A stretch of DNA of 64,000 nt from Mesorhizobium erdmanii USDA 3471. GTDB lineage: Bacteria > Pseudomonadota > Alphaproteobacteria > Rhizobiales > Rhizobiaceae. Below are positions 17,408 through 26,434 of this stretch, one piece after another. Position 1 is the stretch's first letter; every line of letters begins with the position of its first letter. The DNA lies in NCBI RefSeq assembly GCF_000472705.1, contig NZ_AXAE01000008.1:310001-374000 (forward strand). The letters run 5' to 3'. The position numbers and the translations under genes were made by a program. The notes beneath the pieces were generated by a model. It saw nothing but the letters and a program-made list of their open reading frames with translations, ran no database searches and had not been told where the DNA came from.

Positions 17408-17791
17408 ATGATTTTTCATGCAACGACGAGAAGCGCGGCGCTCGGCACGGTCGTCTCGATTCCAGCCATGGGAGCCGCTACGCTGCCGAGGACTTCTGCC
17501 GCGAACGTGAACGAAAGCCCGATCCTGGCGGGCTTCCGGCGTTGGGAAGCGCTTAGGAATTCGATCTCTTTTGGCATTTCCGACAATGATCTGAAGCGTA
17601 TCCACAGGGGTATGTCGGAAATCGTGGGAACTATGTTGGCAATACCGGCCACAACCACCCATGAATTCGCGGCGCAGTTTATGGTCGTTTGCAGCGGCGA
17701 CGAGATCGAATACCGGCAGGCTGCGCGCGAACTCCATGCTCACGCACAAACCCTGGTCGGTATGGCGTCACTATGTACAGGACACCACTGA
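17408..17791 (+). CDS. Hypothetical protein (127 aa)
   Basis: Begins MIFHATTRSAALGTVVSIPAM with an AGGG site eight bases upstream. The first 30 residues (TTRSAALGTVVSIPAMGAATLP) resemble a signal or anchor segment, and the remainder is mostly helical with LHAHAQTLVGMASLCTGHH at the end. Similar short helical proteins with this N-terminal pattern occur in rhizobia, but I cannot name a family. It precedes the convergent tRNA-Leu gene. Confidence 0.55.
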   Translation: MIFHATTRSAALGTVVSIPAMGAATLPRTSAANVNESPILAGFRRWEALRNSISFGISDNDLKRIHRGMSEIVGTMLAIPATTTHEFAAQFMVVCSGDEIEYRQAARELHAHAQTLVGMASLCTGHH

Positions 17792-17869
17792 TTCAACGGC
17801 CATCGTGCCCGATGTCTCCGTGACCGGCGTTGCGCCCCTCCAACTCGCCCAGCGATATTTCTTTGAACG

Positions 17870-17955
17870 TGGTGCGGACGACGGGAATCGAACCCGTACG
17901 ATCAGAGATCGAGGGATTTTAAGTCCCTTGCGTCTACCAATTCCGCCACGTCCGC
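17870..17955 (-). tRNA. tRNA-Leu (anticodon UAA)
   Basis: Read on the minus strand this folds as a complete class II tRNA. The acceptor stem GCGGACG pairs with CGTCCGC, the anticodon stem GGGA/TCCC holds the loop CTTAAAA (anticodon TAA), a long variable arm follows, and the T arm is ACGGG-TTCGATT-CCCGT. The 3' ACCA is encoded. It reads UUA leucine codons, rare in this GC-rich genome. Confidence 0.97.
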
Positions 17956-18236
17956 AGATCAGCCCTTTTCAGATGCCAAAGACAAGCCGTCAAGTCGTGA
18001 TCTTGGCCATGCCTGAACGCGCACCCCAGACGACGGCTTATGGCGATACTGGTGCGATCACGGAATTATCCGCGCCGCGGCCACTGGTAGGATGTTCATG
18101 CGGCGGATTTGATCCGCCAAGGCCGGCGCCTTCAGGCCCAACCCAATCCCCCCGCCCACTGGGGGCGTCGGCCGCCCCTCTCATCGAGATTGTTTACTAC
18201 GTCACGGCGTTCGCTCGCCGGTCGCTATTGGCGCGC

Positions 18237-18905
18237 TCAGAACTTGTAGCTCAGATTGATGCCGACGGTGTTCAGCTTCGTGTCCTGGTCGCGGGCCACG
18301 AAATCGGCGGATCCATCATAGTGCTCGGAGCCGAAATCGTAGTAGCGATACTGCGCGCCGACAATGAACTTGTCTGTCAGCGCATAGTCGACGCCGGCAC
18401 CCACACTCCAGCCAACAGTCGTGCGCGTCTCGGCGAATGCGGATCCCGCGGCTTGCGACGTCTCGATACCGGCGAAGGCGATGCCGCCCATGCCGTAGAC
18501 CAGCACACGATCCATTGCATATCCGGCCTTGGCGTTGACCGACCCGAACCATTTGATATCGGTGCCAACGACATTTCCGGGTCCGCCGAGTTCCGCCGTG
18601 CCATCGATCGAGGAATAGTTGAGATCGGCTTCGGCGCCGATCACCGCCTGGTCGAACTGCCACAGCCCGGCGACGTGCCCGCCGATGAAACCGCCATCAA
18701 TGTCGGGCGAGACGGAAAACGGTCCACCGTCGTTCCCCGAGATATCGGATTGGCCCCAGCCATAACCTGCCTGCAGGCCGGCATAGTATCCGGTCCAGTC
18801 GAAGCCGGGCGCGGTCATCGGCAAGTCGACTGTCGGGTCGGCCGCGAGAGCCGGCATGGACAGGACGGCAAGAAGGCCGGCACTGGCGACGACAAGGCGA
18901 TACAT
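18237..18905 (-). CDS. Outer-membrane beta-barrel protein (opacity/Omp25-like porin family)
   Basis: 222 residues from the ATG at 18905, with GGGGAG upstream. A signal peptide ends near ALAADPTV. The mature part shows alternating strands typical of eight-stranded barrels: FDWTGYYAGLQAGYGWG, FIGGHVAGLWQFD, AVIGAEADLNYS, GYAMDRVLVYGMGGIAF, TVGWSVGAGVDYAL, GAQYRYYDFG, and the C-terminal NTVGINLSYKF ending in aromatic Phe, as outer-membrane barrels do. Rhizobia and Brucella carry many such paralogues, which support envelope integrity. The specific role here is unknown. Confidence 0.9.
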   Translation of the reverse strand: MYRLVVASAGLLAVLSMPALAADPTVDLPMTAPGFDWTGYYAGLQAGYGWGQSDISGNDGGPFSVSPDIDGGFIGGHVAGLWQFDQAVIGAEADLNYSSIDGTAELGGPGNVVGTDIKWFGSVNAKAGYAMDRVLVYGMGGIAFAGIETSQAAGSAFAETRTTVGWSVGAGVDYALTDKFIVGAQYRYYDFGSEHYDGSADFVARDQDTKLNTVGINLSYKF

Positions 18906-19090
18906 TCGAACTCCCCGGGTGAAGAGTTGGAAAAATCCAGGGAGCCAAGGTAGACCGCTTTGCGACAAAACGGAATCCTGTTTCTGGCTGCGGTGTGTCG
19001 TTCGCCAGGCGTGGCCTGGAGGCCGAGGGCACCTGGCATTGCCCAGGGGCCGTCAGCGTGCAAGATGGCCGTCTTGCTGGGAAAATTCCG

Positions 19091-19477
19091 ATGATCAGCC
19101 TGGCTCGCCTCATCGCTGGAACGGCCATCATGCTGTTCGCCTGCGGCCTCGCCATGGCCGAGCCGTTGACTCTCGCCATTGCCAAAGCCGCGGTTGTGTC
19201 TGATCAGGCGTCGGTCCAGATGGGACTCAACCTCAAGATGACGCCGGACAGCGCAAAGGCGTTCGCCGACTTCACCAAGGCCAATGTCGGCAAGGTGGTC
19301 GATCTCAGCGTCGACGGCACCGTGGTGGCGTCACCGCGCCTGGTCGAACCGATCCTCGGCGGCGAAGTGATGCTCAACGGCACCTTCGCCCCAGGTGAAC
19401 TCCAGCATCTCGCGGAACGGATTTCGGCCGGAGGTGCGAAAGTCACCGTCGAGGTCAAGGCTGAACAGCCTTTGTGA
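19091..19477 (+). CDS. Exported protein with a SecD P1-head-like domain
   Basis: 128 residues from the ATG at 19091. A signal peptide covers about residues 1-23 (ends AMAE). The rest resembles the head subdomain of SecD P1: MGLNLKMTPDSAKAFADFTKANVGK, then VDLSVDGTVVASPRLVEPILGGEVMLNG and a final helix LQHLAERISAGGA. Full SecD also has twelve-helix RND-type membrane parts (with SecF), none of which is present. A solitary exported head domain cannot drive translocation; a periplasmic binding or chaperone role is speculation. It precedes ade by 106 bp in the same direction. Confidence 0.75.
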   Translation: MISLARLIAGTAIMLFACGLAMAEPLTLAIAKAAVVSDQASVQMGLNLKMTPDSAKAFADFTKANVGKVVDLSVDGTVVASPRLVEPILGGEVMLNGTFAPGELQHLAERISAGGAKVTVEVKAEQPL

Positions 19478-19583
19478 GGGCGAAGGGCTTCCGTGAACGC
19501 TGCCTAGCCCTAACCCCATCCGTTGTTTGGCGCTGGTCAAAACCAGGCAGGCTTGGCAAAGTCGCGCAAACAGGAGTCCCTTC

Positions 19584-21401
19584 ATGGCAAAGAAGCCGGC
19601 GGCGCATGCGACGAAACCAAAACCCTGGAAGGAGATGGCGACTGATCTGGTCGACGTCGCCATGGGCCGCAAGCCCGCCGATCTCGTCATCCGCAACGGC
19701 CGTTGGGTTAACGTTCACTCCGGCGAGATCATCGCCGGCACCGACATCGCCATATCAGGCGGCCGCTTCGCCTATTGCGGGCCGAATGCCAGCCACGCCA
19801 TCGGCCAGGGCACCAGGGTGGTCGACGCCGGCGGGCGCTATCTGGTGCCCGGCCTGTGCGATGCGCACATGCATGTCGAGAGCGGCATGGTGACGGTGAC
19901 CGAATTCTGTCGCGCCGTCATTCCGCACGGCACCACCTCGATGTTCATCGATCCGCACGAGATCGCCAATGTGCTTGGCCTGCCCGGCGTGCGGCTGATG
20001 CATGACGAGGCGGTGGCCATGCCCATCAACGTGCATGTGCAGATGCCGTCCTGCGTGCCTTCCGCACCTGGGCTGGAGCACGCCGGCGCCGAGTTGACGG
20101 TCGCCGATGTCGCGGAAGCGATGACCTGGGAAAACATTATCGGGCTCGGCGAAGTGATGAATTTTCCGGGCGTCGCCGCCAACGATCCGGTGATGTCGGG
20201 CGAGATCGCGGCGACGGTTCGTGCCGGCAAGACCGTCGGCGGCCACTATGCCTCGCGCGATCTTGGCTTGCCGTTCCACGGCTATGTCGCCGGCGGCCCC
20301 GAGGACGATCACGAGGGCACGCGCGCCGAGGACGCCATCGCGCGCGTGCGCCAGGGCATGAAGGCCATGCTGCGGCTGGGCTCGGCCTGGTACGACGTTG
20401 CTTCGCAGATCAAGGCGGTGACCGAAGGCGGCATCGATCCGCGCAACTTCATCCTGTGCACCGACGACAGCCATTCCGGCACGTTGGTCCACGAAGGCCA
20501 CATGGACCGGGTGGTGCGCCACGCCATCAGCCAAGGGTTGAAGCCGGTGACGGCGATCCAGATGGCGACGATCAACACCGCCCAGCATTTCCGGCTGGAA
20601 CGCGAGATCGGTTCGATCACGCCAGGGCGGTTGGGCGACGTGCTGATTGTCTCCGATCTCGCGGCAATGACCATCGACGAGGTCTATGCGCGCGGCGTCA
20701 GGCTGGCCAAGGGCGGCAAGCTCGAGATCGACATTCCGGCCTACGACTATCCGAAGACGGCGAAGAACACCGTCAAGTTGGGCAAGAAGCTGAAGGCCGG
20801 CGATTTCGACATTGTCGCTCCCAAGGGCGCCAACGAGGTGCGTGTGCGTGTCATCGGCGTCATCGAAAACCAGGCGCCGACACGGGCGCTGGAGGCCGAT
20901 CTTGCCGTCGAGGACGGGCTGGTCGCCATGGATCGCCGCAACGACGTCTGCCAGATCGCGCTGGTCGAGCGCCACAGGGGCACCGGCGGCGTCACCAACG
21001 CCTTCGTTTCCGGCTTCGGCTACATGGGCGATTGCGCCATGGCCTCGAGTGTGGCGCACGACGCCCACCACATCATCTGTGTCGGCACCAACAAGCAGGA
21101 CATGGCGCTGGCGGTCAACCGGCTGGGCGAAGTCGGCGGCGGCGTCGTGCTGTTCTCCAAGGGCAAGGAACTGGCGCTGGTCGAAATGCCGATCGCCGGG
21201 CTGATGTCGGACGAGCGCGCCGAGATCGTCGCTGCCAAGGCTGAGAAACTGACCGAGGCGATGCGAAAGATGGGCTGTTCCCTGAACAACGCCTACATGC
21301 AGCATTCGCTTTTGGCGCTGGTGGTCATTCCGGAACTCAGGATTTCCGACGTCGGGCTGATCGACGTCACGACCTTCCGGAAGGTCGACCTCTTCGTCTA
21401 A
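19584..21401 (+). CDS. ade: Adenine deaminase
   Basis: 605 residues from the ATG at 19584, with CAGGAG upstream. An amidohydrolase-family enzyme that converts adenine to hypoxanthine in purine salvage. Visible features are LVPGLCDAHMHVESGM (metal-binding His pair), FIDPHEIANVLG, GGHYASRDLG, CTDDSHSGTL, and the C-terminal adenine-deaminase domain with GFGYMGDCAMASSVAHDAHH and GCSLNNAYMQHSLLAL. Together with gpt in this window it feeds purine recycling. Confidence 0.95.
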   Translation: MAKKPAAHATKPKPWKEMATDLVDVAMGRKPADLVIRNGRWVNVHSGEIIAGTDIAISGGRFAYCGPNASHAIGQGTRVVDAGGRYLVPGLCDAHMHVESGMVTVTEFCRAVIPHGTTSMFIDPHEIANVLGLPGVRLMHDEAVAMPINVHVQMPSCVPSAPGLEHAGAELTVADVAEAMTWENIIGLGEVMNFPGVAANDPVMSGEIAATVRAGKTVGGHYASRDLGLPFHGYVAGGPEDDHEGTRAEDAIARVRQGMKAMLRLGSAWYDVASQIKAVTEGGIDPRNFILCTDDSHSGTLVHEGHMDRVVRHAISQGLKPVTAIQMATINTAQHFRLEREIGSITPGRLGDVLIVSDLAAMTIDEVYARGVRLAKGGKLEIDIPAYDYPKTAKNTVKLGKKLKAGDFDIVAPKGANEVRVRVIGVIENQAPTRALEADLAVEDGLVAMDRRNDVCQIALVERHRGTGGVTNAFVSGFGYMGDCAMASSVAHDAHHIICVGTNKQDMALAVNRLGEVGGGVVLFSKGKELALVEMPIAGLMSDERAEIVAAKAEKLTEAMRKMGCSLNNAYMQHSLLALVVIPELRISDVGLIDVTTFRKVDLFV

Positions 21402-21422
21402 GACCAGGCACCGGCGCCTCGC

Positions 21423-22583
21423 TCACCCGCCGGTGACGATGGTCAGCACCTTGAACGGCGTGGTGATAACGACGTCGGCGACCGAACCGACGGCCTTGCC
21501 CAGGCCTTCGCCGACATTGGCGAGATCCGCCGGGCTCTCATCGGCAGCCAGGCCGGCCGGCGTGCGCAGCCGGTTGCCAAGCAACTGCACCAGGATCGGA
21601 TTGTCGGCGAATTTTGCATGGTTGAGGCCGCCGTCGCCGCCCTTGGCCTTGGTCAGGTCGACCACGGAGACGCCGTAGCTGGCGAGATCGGCCGCATTGC
21701 CATAATCGCCGACACGCGGCTTGTCGCCAGAGATAAGTGAAGACAATTTGAGCGCCCGGTCATCGGCTGACAGCAGCACGGCAAACGGCTTGTCCGGCTT
21801 GCCGTAGCGTATCATCTGCTTCTTGAACACGTCGACATCGATGTCGGGTGAAGCCAGGACGACATAGCCGAGCTTGCCGCCGAGATCGCGGTCGCCAGTG
21901 ATGGCGAGCTGGCGCAACGCCTCCATCGTCAGCCAGGTACCCATCGAATGGGCGATGATGTCGATGCTCTTGACCCGTGTCTTGGCGAGCATCCTGAGCG
22001 TCGCCTCGAGATCGTCACGAGCGGCGTTGGCGCTGTCCTTGTCGTAGATATAGCCCGTCGTCTTGGCGCTCGAGGCCCATGAGAACAGCACCGGCGTGCC
22101 CGGATATTTCGTGTCGTGGGCGATCTGCGTCAGCCGGTAGATGCCATCGTCGAAGCCGTTGTTGAAGCCATGCACGAAAACCAGCGCGCGGTCGCCACGC
22201 ATGGCGATGTCGGCGCCGACCGCCTTGGCGAATTGCGGCGCATCGGCGTAGTGGACGACATCGGTGGCGGTGAATTGCTTGGCCGGGTTCGAGTTGGCCG
22301 AACCCTTGGCCCGCTCGATAGCTCCGACCTGGTGGACTTTCGGCACGGTGACATCAACGCGGGCGTAGCTGGTGGTCAAGGAGCGATCGCCGTCGAATAC
22401 CTGCCGCGAATCCTTGGTCGCCTGCTGCCGGGTGGTGGCGACGAAAATTTCGTGGGTGGCGGCGATGTCGGAGGCAGGCACGGTGACCGTCGTCTTGTTG
22501 AGCAGATCGTGCGTATTACCGGCGCAGCCGGCGACCAGCAGCGTCAGGGTTACGGCGACGAAACGGTTGAAGCGCAAGGTCAA
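21423..22583 (-). CDS. DUF900 alpha/beta-hydrolase lipoprotein (copy 1 of a tandem pair)
   Basis: 386 residues, predicted to start at TTG (22583) because GGGAG lies seven bases upstream and the lipoprotein signal follows at once (lipobox LVAGC). DUF900 members are serine-hydrolase-like: LVFVHGFNNGFDDGIYRLTQI, FSWASSAKTTGYIYD, IDIIAHSMGTWLTMEAL with the nucleophile in AHSMG, and a C-terminal NHAKF. Enzymatic substrate is unknown. The neighbour at 22727 is a close paralogue in the same orientation, 143 bp upstream. The C-terminus here is longer by about 35 residues than the paralogue. Confidence 0.88.
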   Translation of the reverse strand: MTLRFNRFVAVTLTLLVAGCAGNTHDLLNKTTVTVPASDIAATHEIFVATTRQQATKDSRQVFDGDRSLTTSYARVDVTVPKVHQVGAIERAKGSANSNPAKQFTATDVVHYADAPQFAKAVGADIAMRGDRALVFVHGFNNGFDDGIYRLTQIAHDTKYPGTPVLFSWASSAKTTGYIYDKDSANAARDDLEATLRMLAKTRVKSIDIIAHSMGTWLTMEALRQLAITGDRDLGGKLGYVVLASPDIDVDVFKKQMIRYGKPDKPFAVLLSADDRALKLSSLISGDKPRVGDYGNAADLASYGVSVVDLTKAKGGDGGLNHAKFADNPILVQLLGNRLRTPAGLAADESPADLANVGEGLGKAVGSVADVVITTPFKVLTIVTGG

Positions 22584-22726
22584 GCGCCGGCTCCCATGAC
22601 GGGGGACGTCAAAAACATGACGCCGCTCGCTCTTCCGATAAAGCCAGAGACCGGCGCGGTCCAGTTCAAAGTGAGCTGATGCCTCCGCAATGGTGAACAG
22701 GCACGGCGAAACCCGTGGCGCCGCAT

Positions 22727-23803
22727 CTACTGCCCGAGCAGGCTGATCCGGTCGGTCACGTCCCGGTCGCTGGCAAAGCCGTCATCCTCACGCAGCCGCT
22801 GGCCGATCATCTTCACCAGGGTTGGATTGTCGGCGAATTTCGTGTGGTTGAAGCTGTCGCTGCCCTTGACCTTGGAGAGATCGACCACCGTCACGCCATA
22901 GGAGGCAAGGTCGGCGGCATCCTTGTAGTCGCCGACGCGTGGCCGCGAGCCGGCGATCAGGCCGGACAGCCTCAGCGCGCGGTCGTCATCCGACAAGAGC
23001 AGGATGAACGGCTTGTCGGGCTTGCCGTAGCGCCGCATCTGGCTCTTGAACACGTCGACGTCGATATCGGGCGATGCCAGCACCACGTCGCCCAGCTTGC
23101 CGCCCAGGTCACGGTCGCCGCTGATGGCCATCTGGCGCAGCGTTTCCATGGTCACCCAGGTTCCCATCGAATGCGCGACAATGTCGATGCGCCGCGCGCC
23201 GGACTGCTGCAGCATGCGCAAGGTCACTTCGAGCTGGTCGCGGGCGGCGCTGGCGCTTTCCTTGTCGTAGACATAGTCGGTGGTCTTGGCGCCCGACGCC
23301 CAGGAAAACAGCACCGGCGTGCCTGGGTAGCCGGAATCGTGGACGATCTGGGTCAGGCGGTAGACCGCGTCGTCGAAGCCGGTGTTGTAGCCGTGGACGA
23401 AGACCATGACGCGGCCGCCGCGTGCCGCGATATCGGCGTTGAGCGCGCTGGAGAATTTCGGCTGCGTGTCGTAGCCGACAACCTCGGAAGCCATGAAATA
23501 TTTCGTCGGGTCATCCGACTTGCCGCGTGAGCGCCGTTCGATCTGACCGGTCTGGTGGACGCCTGGCACGGTGACGTTGACGCGGGCATAGTTCAGCGTG
23601 GCCGAGCGCTCGCCGTCGAAAACTTTGTTGGGATCGTCGGATTTCTTGCGCGTCGTGGCAATGAAGATCGAGTGATTGCCAGCGATTTCCGTCACCGGCA
23701 CGGACATGACGGCGCTGCCGAGCAGTTCCTCGGTTCTACGGCCGCCGCCGCAGCCTGCCACCAGCAAGGCAAGCACAAGAATGCAAATCGTCTTCAAATG
23801 CAC
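22727..23803 (-). CDS. DUF900 alpha/beta-hydrolase lipoprotein (copy 2 of a tandem pair)
   Basis: 358 residues from a GTG at 23803; no ATG fits the lipoprotein signal (LVLALLVAGCGGG). It aligns with the downstream gene along its length: IFIATTRKKSDDPNKVFDGE, VMVFVHGYNTGFDDAVYRL, FSWASGAKTTDYVYDKE, IVAHSMGTWVTMETLR, ASPDIDVDVFKSQMRRYGK, NHTKFADNP. Nucleophile elbow AHSMG and the C-terminal His are kept in both copies, so both are probably active. Role unknown; they are likely anchored to the membrane facing the periplasm. Confidence 0.88.
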   Translation of the reverse strand: MHLKTICILVLALLVAGCGGGRRTEELLGSAVMSVPVTEIAGNHSIFIATTRKKSDDPNKVFDGERSATLNYARVNVTVPGVHQTGQIERRSRGKSDDPTKYFMASEVVGYDTQPKFSSALNADIAARGGRVMVFVHGYNTGFDDAVYRLTQIVHDSGYPGTPVLFSWASGAKTTDYVYDKESASAARDQLEVTLRMLQQSGARRIDIVAHSMGTWVTMETLRQMAISGDRDLGGKLGDVVLASPDIDVDVFKSQMRRYGKPDKPFILLLSDDDRALRLSGLIAGSRPRVGDYKDAADLASYGVTVVDLSKVKGSDSFNHTKFADNPTLVKMIGQRLREDDGFASDRDVTDRISLLGQ

Positions 23804-24194
23804 GTCAAAATTCCACTCGAGCCCAAAAGGGCATCCACCCTCCGCGACATCTCCCCAGCAGGCGAAGTGCGGCGGAAGTAAGTCGTGTCCAGCCGAAATG
23901 TGACCGGCATCCGGCCACGGCCGTCGCACTGTTGCGTGAAAGCCAATGGCGGTGGGGGTGGCTGAAGGTGGGAGGAAGGGGCAGCGTCCTCTGTCGGCGG
24001 GATGCCGCGCACGGCACCCGTTACGTTCGCTCCACCGCGAGGCGACTTTCATGAACAAATGCCTCCAAGTGGCTGCACGCAAGCCAGGAATTCGCCGTGG
24101 CGGATGTGAGCGCTACGGGACAATGGTCTTGAGGGACCGGATATGCGATAGGCTGGTGTCTTACGCGCCTGCGGGCGGTTCGGGATGATCTGCC
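23804..24194. other. 391-bp intergenic region between divergent genes
   Basis: Lies between the DUF900 pair (leftward) and ilvA (rightward) and must hold both promoters. I saw no ORF with coding character and no strong hairpin or repeat; only a purine-rich stretch around 23945-23990 stands out. No confident -35/-10 pair was found. Confidence 0.5.
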
Positions 24195-25451
24195 ATGACA
24201 AGTTTTTCTTCGCGCGTCGCTACCGCTGCTGCCGCGATCCGCCAGATCTTTCTGGCAACGCCGCTGCAGGAAAACGACTATTTGTCGAGAAAGACCGGGG
24301 CTCGGGTGCTGTTGAAGCGCGAGGACCTGAGCCCGGTGCGCTCCTACAAGATCCGCGGCGCCTTCAACTTCTTTCGCAAGGCGCTTGCCGCCGGCAATCA
24401 GGCCGAACTGTTCGTCTGCGCCTCGGCCGGCAACCACGCGCAGGGTTTCGCCTTCGTCTGCCGCCATTTCGGCAAGAAGGGTGTCGTGTTCATGCCGGTG
24501 ACGACGCCGCAGCAGAAGATCGACAAGACCCGGCTGTTCGGTGGCGATTTCGTCGAGATCAGGCTGGTCGGAGACTTTTTCGACGACTGCTATCGCGCCG
24601 CCTTCGAATTCACTGAAAGCTCCGGCGCCCACATGGTGCCGCCCTTTGACCACAAGGACATCATCGAGGGGCAGGCGACGGTCGCCTATGAGATCGCGGA
24701 CCAGATGCCGGGCTCACGCATGCCCGACATCATCATGCTGCCGGTCGGCGGCGGCGGGCTCGCCGCCGGCGTAACGCATTATTTCGCTGATCAGGACCGA
24801 GAGGCGCGTTTCGTCTTCTGCGAGCCGGCCGGAGCGCCGAGCCTGCATGACAGCCTCGCGGCGGGAAGGCGGCTGAAGCTCGCCAAGGTCGATAACTTCG
24901 TCGATGGTGCGGCGGTTGCCGAGATCGGCCGCGAACCCTTGCGGTTTCTCAAGGATTTTGCCGCCGACACGGTGCGGCTGATCCCGGAAAACCGGCTCTG
25001 CGCGACGATGATCGAGATGCTCAACGTCGAAGGCGTCGTGCTCGAGCCGGCCGGCGCGTTGGCGATCGACGCATTGAAGGATTTTTCCAGGAAGGAGATC
25101 CGGGGCAAGACCATTGTCGCGGTGGTCTCGGGCGGCAATTTCGATTTCGAGCGGCTGCCGGACGTCAAGGAACGGGCGCTGCGCTACGAGGGGCTGAAGA
25201 AGTACTTCATCATCCGCTTCCCGCAACGGCCGGGCGCGCTGCGCGACTTTCTCGAAATGCTGGGCCCGGACGACGACATTGCGCGTTTCGAGTATCTGAA
25301 GAAGTCGGCGCGCAATTTCGGCTCGGTGCTGATCGGCATCGAAACCAAGGACCGTCGCAACTTCGACCTGCTGAAGGCGAATTTCGAGGCCGAGGGCGTC
25401 CAGTATCAGGACATCACCGACAACGAGACGCTGGCGGGGTTCATCATATGA
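24195..25451 (+). CDS. ilvA: Threonine dehydratase (biosynthetic, ACT-domain type)
   Basis: 418 residues. The pyridoxal-phosphate lysine lies in VRSYKIRGAFN (Lys52); SAGNHAQGFAF, VGGGGLAAG and VVSGGNFDFERL form the cofactor pocket. The C-terminal 80 residues (KKYFIIRFPQRPGALRDFLE) are a single ACT-like regulatory domain, as in the shorter Gram-positive and rhizobial enzymes, and would confer isoleucine feedback. It deaminates threonine to 2-oxobutanoate, the first isoleucine-specific step. The stop overlaps the next start by 4 bp (ATGA). Confidence 0.95.
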   Translation: MTSFSSRVATAAAAIRQIFLATPLQENDYLSRKTGARVLLKREDLSPVRSYKIRGAFNFFRKALAAGNQAELFVCASAGNHAQGFAFVCRHFGKKGVVFMPVTTPQQKIDKTRLFGGDFVEIRLVGDFFDDCYRAAFEFTESSGAHMVPPFDHKDIIEGQATVAYEIADQMPGSRMPDIIMLPVGGGGLAAGVTHYFADQDREARFVFCEPAGAPSLHDSLAAGRRLKLAKVDNFVDGAAVAEIGREPLRFLKDFAADTVRLIPENRLCATMIEMLNVEGVVLEPAGALAIDALKDFSRKEIRGKTIVAVVSGGNFDFERLPDVKERALRYEGLKKYFIIRFPQRPGALRDFLEMLGPDDDIARFEYLKKSARNFGSVLIGIETKDRRNFDLLKANFEAEGVQYQDITDNETLAGFII

Positions 25452-26002
25452 GCGGAAAAATCTTCATCGCTTTGTTTTCCGGCATCAATGTCGGCGGCAA
25501 CCGCATCGTCGAGATGGCGGAGCTGCGCTCGTTCTTCGAGGATCTCGGCTTTTCCGGCGTCGCCAGCTATGTGCAGAGTGGCAATGTCGTTTTCCGGGCC
25601 GGCAAGGGCGACGCCGCCACGCTGACCAAACAGATCGAAACGGCTTTCGCAACGAAATGGGGCTTTCATTCGCGCATCATGGTGCGCGATCTCACCTGGC
25701 TCGAACGGCTGGTGAGCCAAAATCCCTATCCGGAAGCGGCCGCCGACCACACCAAGCTCCATGCCTACGCGCTGGAGCGTGAGCCGACCGTCGATGAGGT
25801 GGCGCGGCTGGCTGAAAAATGCACCGGTCCCGAGCGCTTCGAGGTCAAGGGCGATGTGCTCTACTTGCATGCGCCGGACGGGCTCGGCAAATCCGTGTTC
25901 GCCAACCTTATTGGGCGCGTTCTCAAGGTGCCGGGCACCGCGCGCAACTGGCGCTCGGTGCTGGCGCTGCTGGAAATGGCCGGCCAGGCAGGCAAGAACT
26001 AA
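25448..26002 (+). CDS. DUF1697 family protein
   Basis: 184 residues, translationally coupled to ilvA through an ATGA overlap. MSGKIFIALFSGINVGGNR, FSGVASYVQSGNVVFRA and the C-terminal GRVLKVPGTARNWRSVLALLEMA are the fixed landmarks of DUF1697, a family of unknown function with a duplicated ferredoxin-like fold. No catalytic residues can be assigned. The operon link to isoleucine synthesis may be accidental. Confidence 0.93.
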   Translation: MSGKIFIALFSGINVGGNRIVEMAELRSFFEDLGFSGVASYVQSGNVVFRAGKGDAATLTKQIETAFATKWGFHSRIMVRDLTWLERLVSQNPYPEAAADHTKLHAYALEREPTVDEVARLAEKCTGPERFEVKGDVLYLHAPDGLGKSVFANLIGRVLKVPGTARNWRSVLALLEMAGQAGKN

Positions 26003-26007
26003 GCTGG

Positions 26008-26295
26008 TTACGCGGTCAGTTTCCAGTCGAAGGTCAGTTCCTCGCGGAAAGCAAAGCGTTTGATGTGATCGGCGACGACGCTTTCCAGCCGCTCGATCGA
26101 CCCGGCTTCGTCGGTCGACACCGTGATGTGCAGCATGCTCGCATCGGCATCCATGATGGTGCGGCCGAGCGACAGATCGATCGTGCCATGGGTGGGATCG
26201 AATTCGACCGGGAATTTGTGCGCCCAGTGCTTGCACAATTGCTGCAGGTAGCGGCTGGCATGTTCGGTGGCGACGTCGGCGTGGCTGGACGGCAT
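26008..26295 (-). CDS. DUF2218 family protein
   Basis: 95 residues. HASRYLQQLCKHWAHKFPVEFD, GTIDLSLGRTIMDADASML and IERLESVVADHIKRFAFREEL match DUF2218. Members often sit beside siderophore or metal-uptake genes elsewhere; here there is no such neighbour. GGAG precedes the ATG by about nine bases. It converges on the DUF1697 gene with only 5 bp between the stops. Confidence 0.9.
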   Translation of the reverse strand: MPSSHADVATEHASRYLQQLCKHWAHKFPVEFDPTHGTIDLSLGRTIMDADASMLHITVSTDEAGSIERLESVVADHIKRFAFREELTFDWKLTA

Positions 26296-26434
26296 GGTGG
26301 AATTCTCCGCGGGCAGGCGCCCATTTGCAAGGCAATGCGCCGGCGCTGTCGCCGGCGCGATTTCGCACAGATAGGCGTCGTCTTGCCGAACGCCAACGGC
26401 TGGCGGGCGGTATCCGCCGGTGTCAGGTCGACGC

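Noticed and set aside
18102..18118. Hairpin GGCGGAT-TTG-ATCCGCC upstream of tRNA-Leu
   Set aside because: No T-tract on either strand and no clear gene to serve; kept out of the feature list as likely chance or a fragment of a repeat.
19755..21305. 516-codon open frame on the minus strand
   Set aside because: Antisense to ade; His/Arg/Asp-rich low-complexity translation with no family resemblance.
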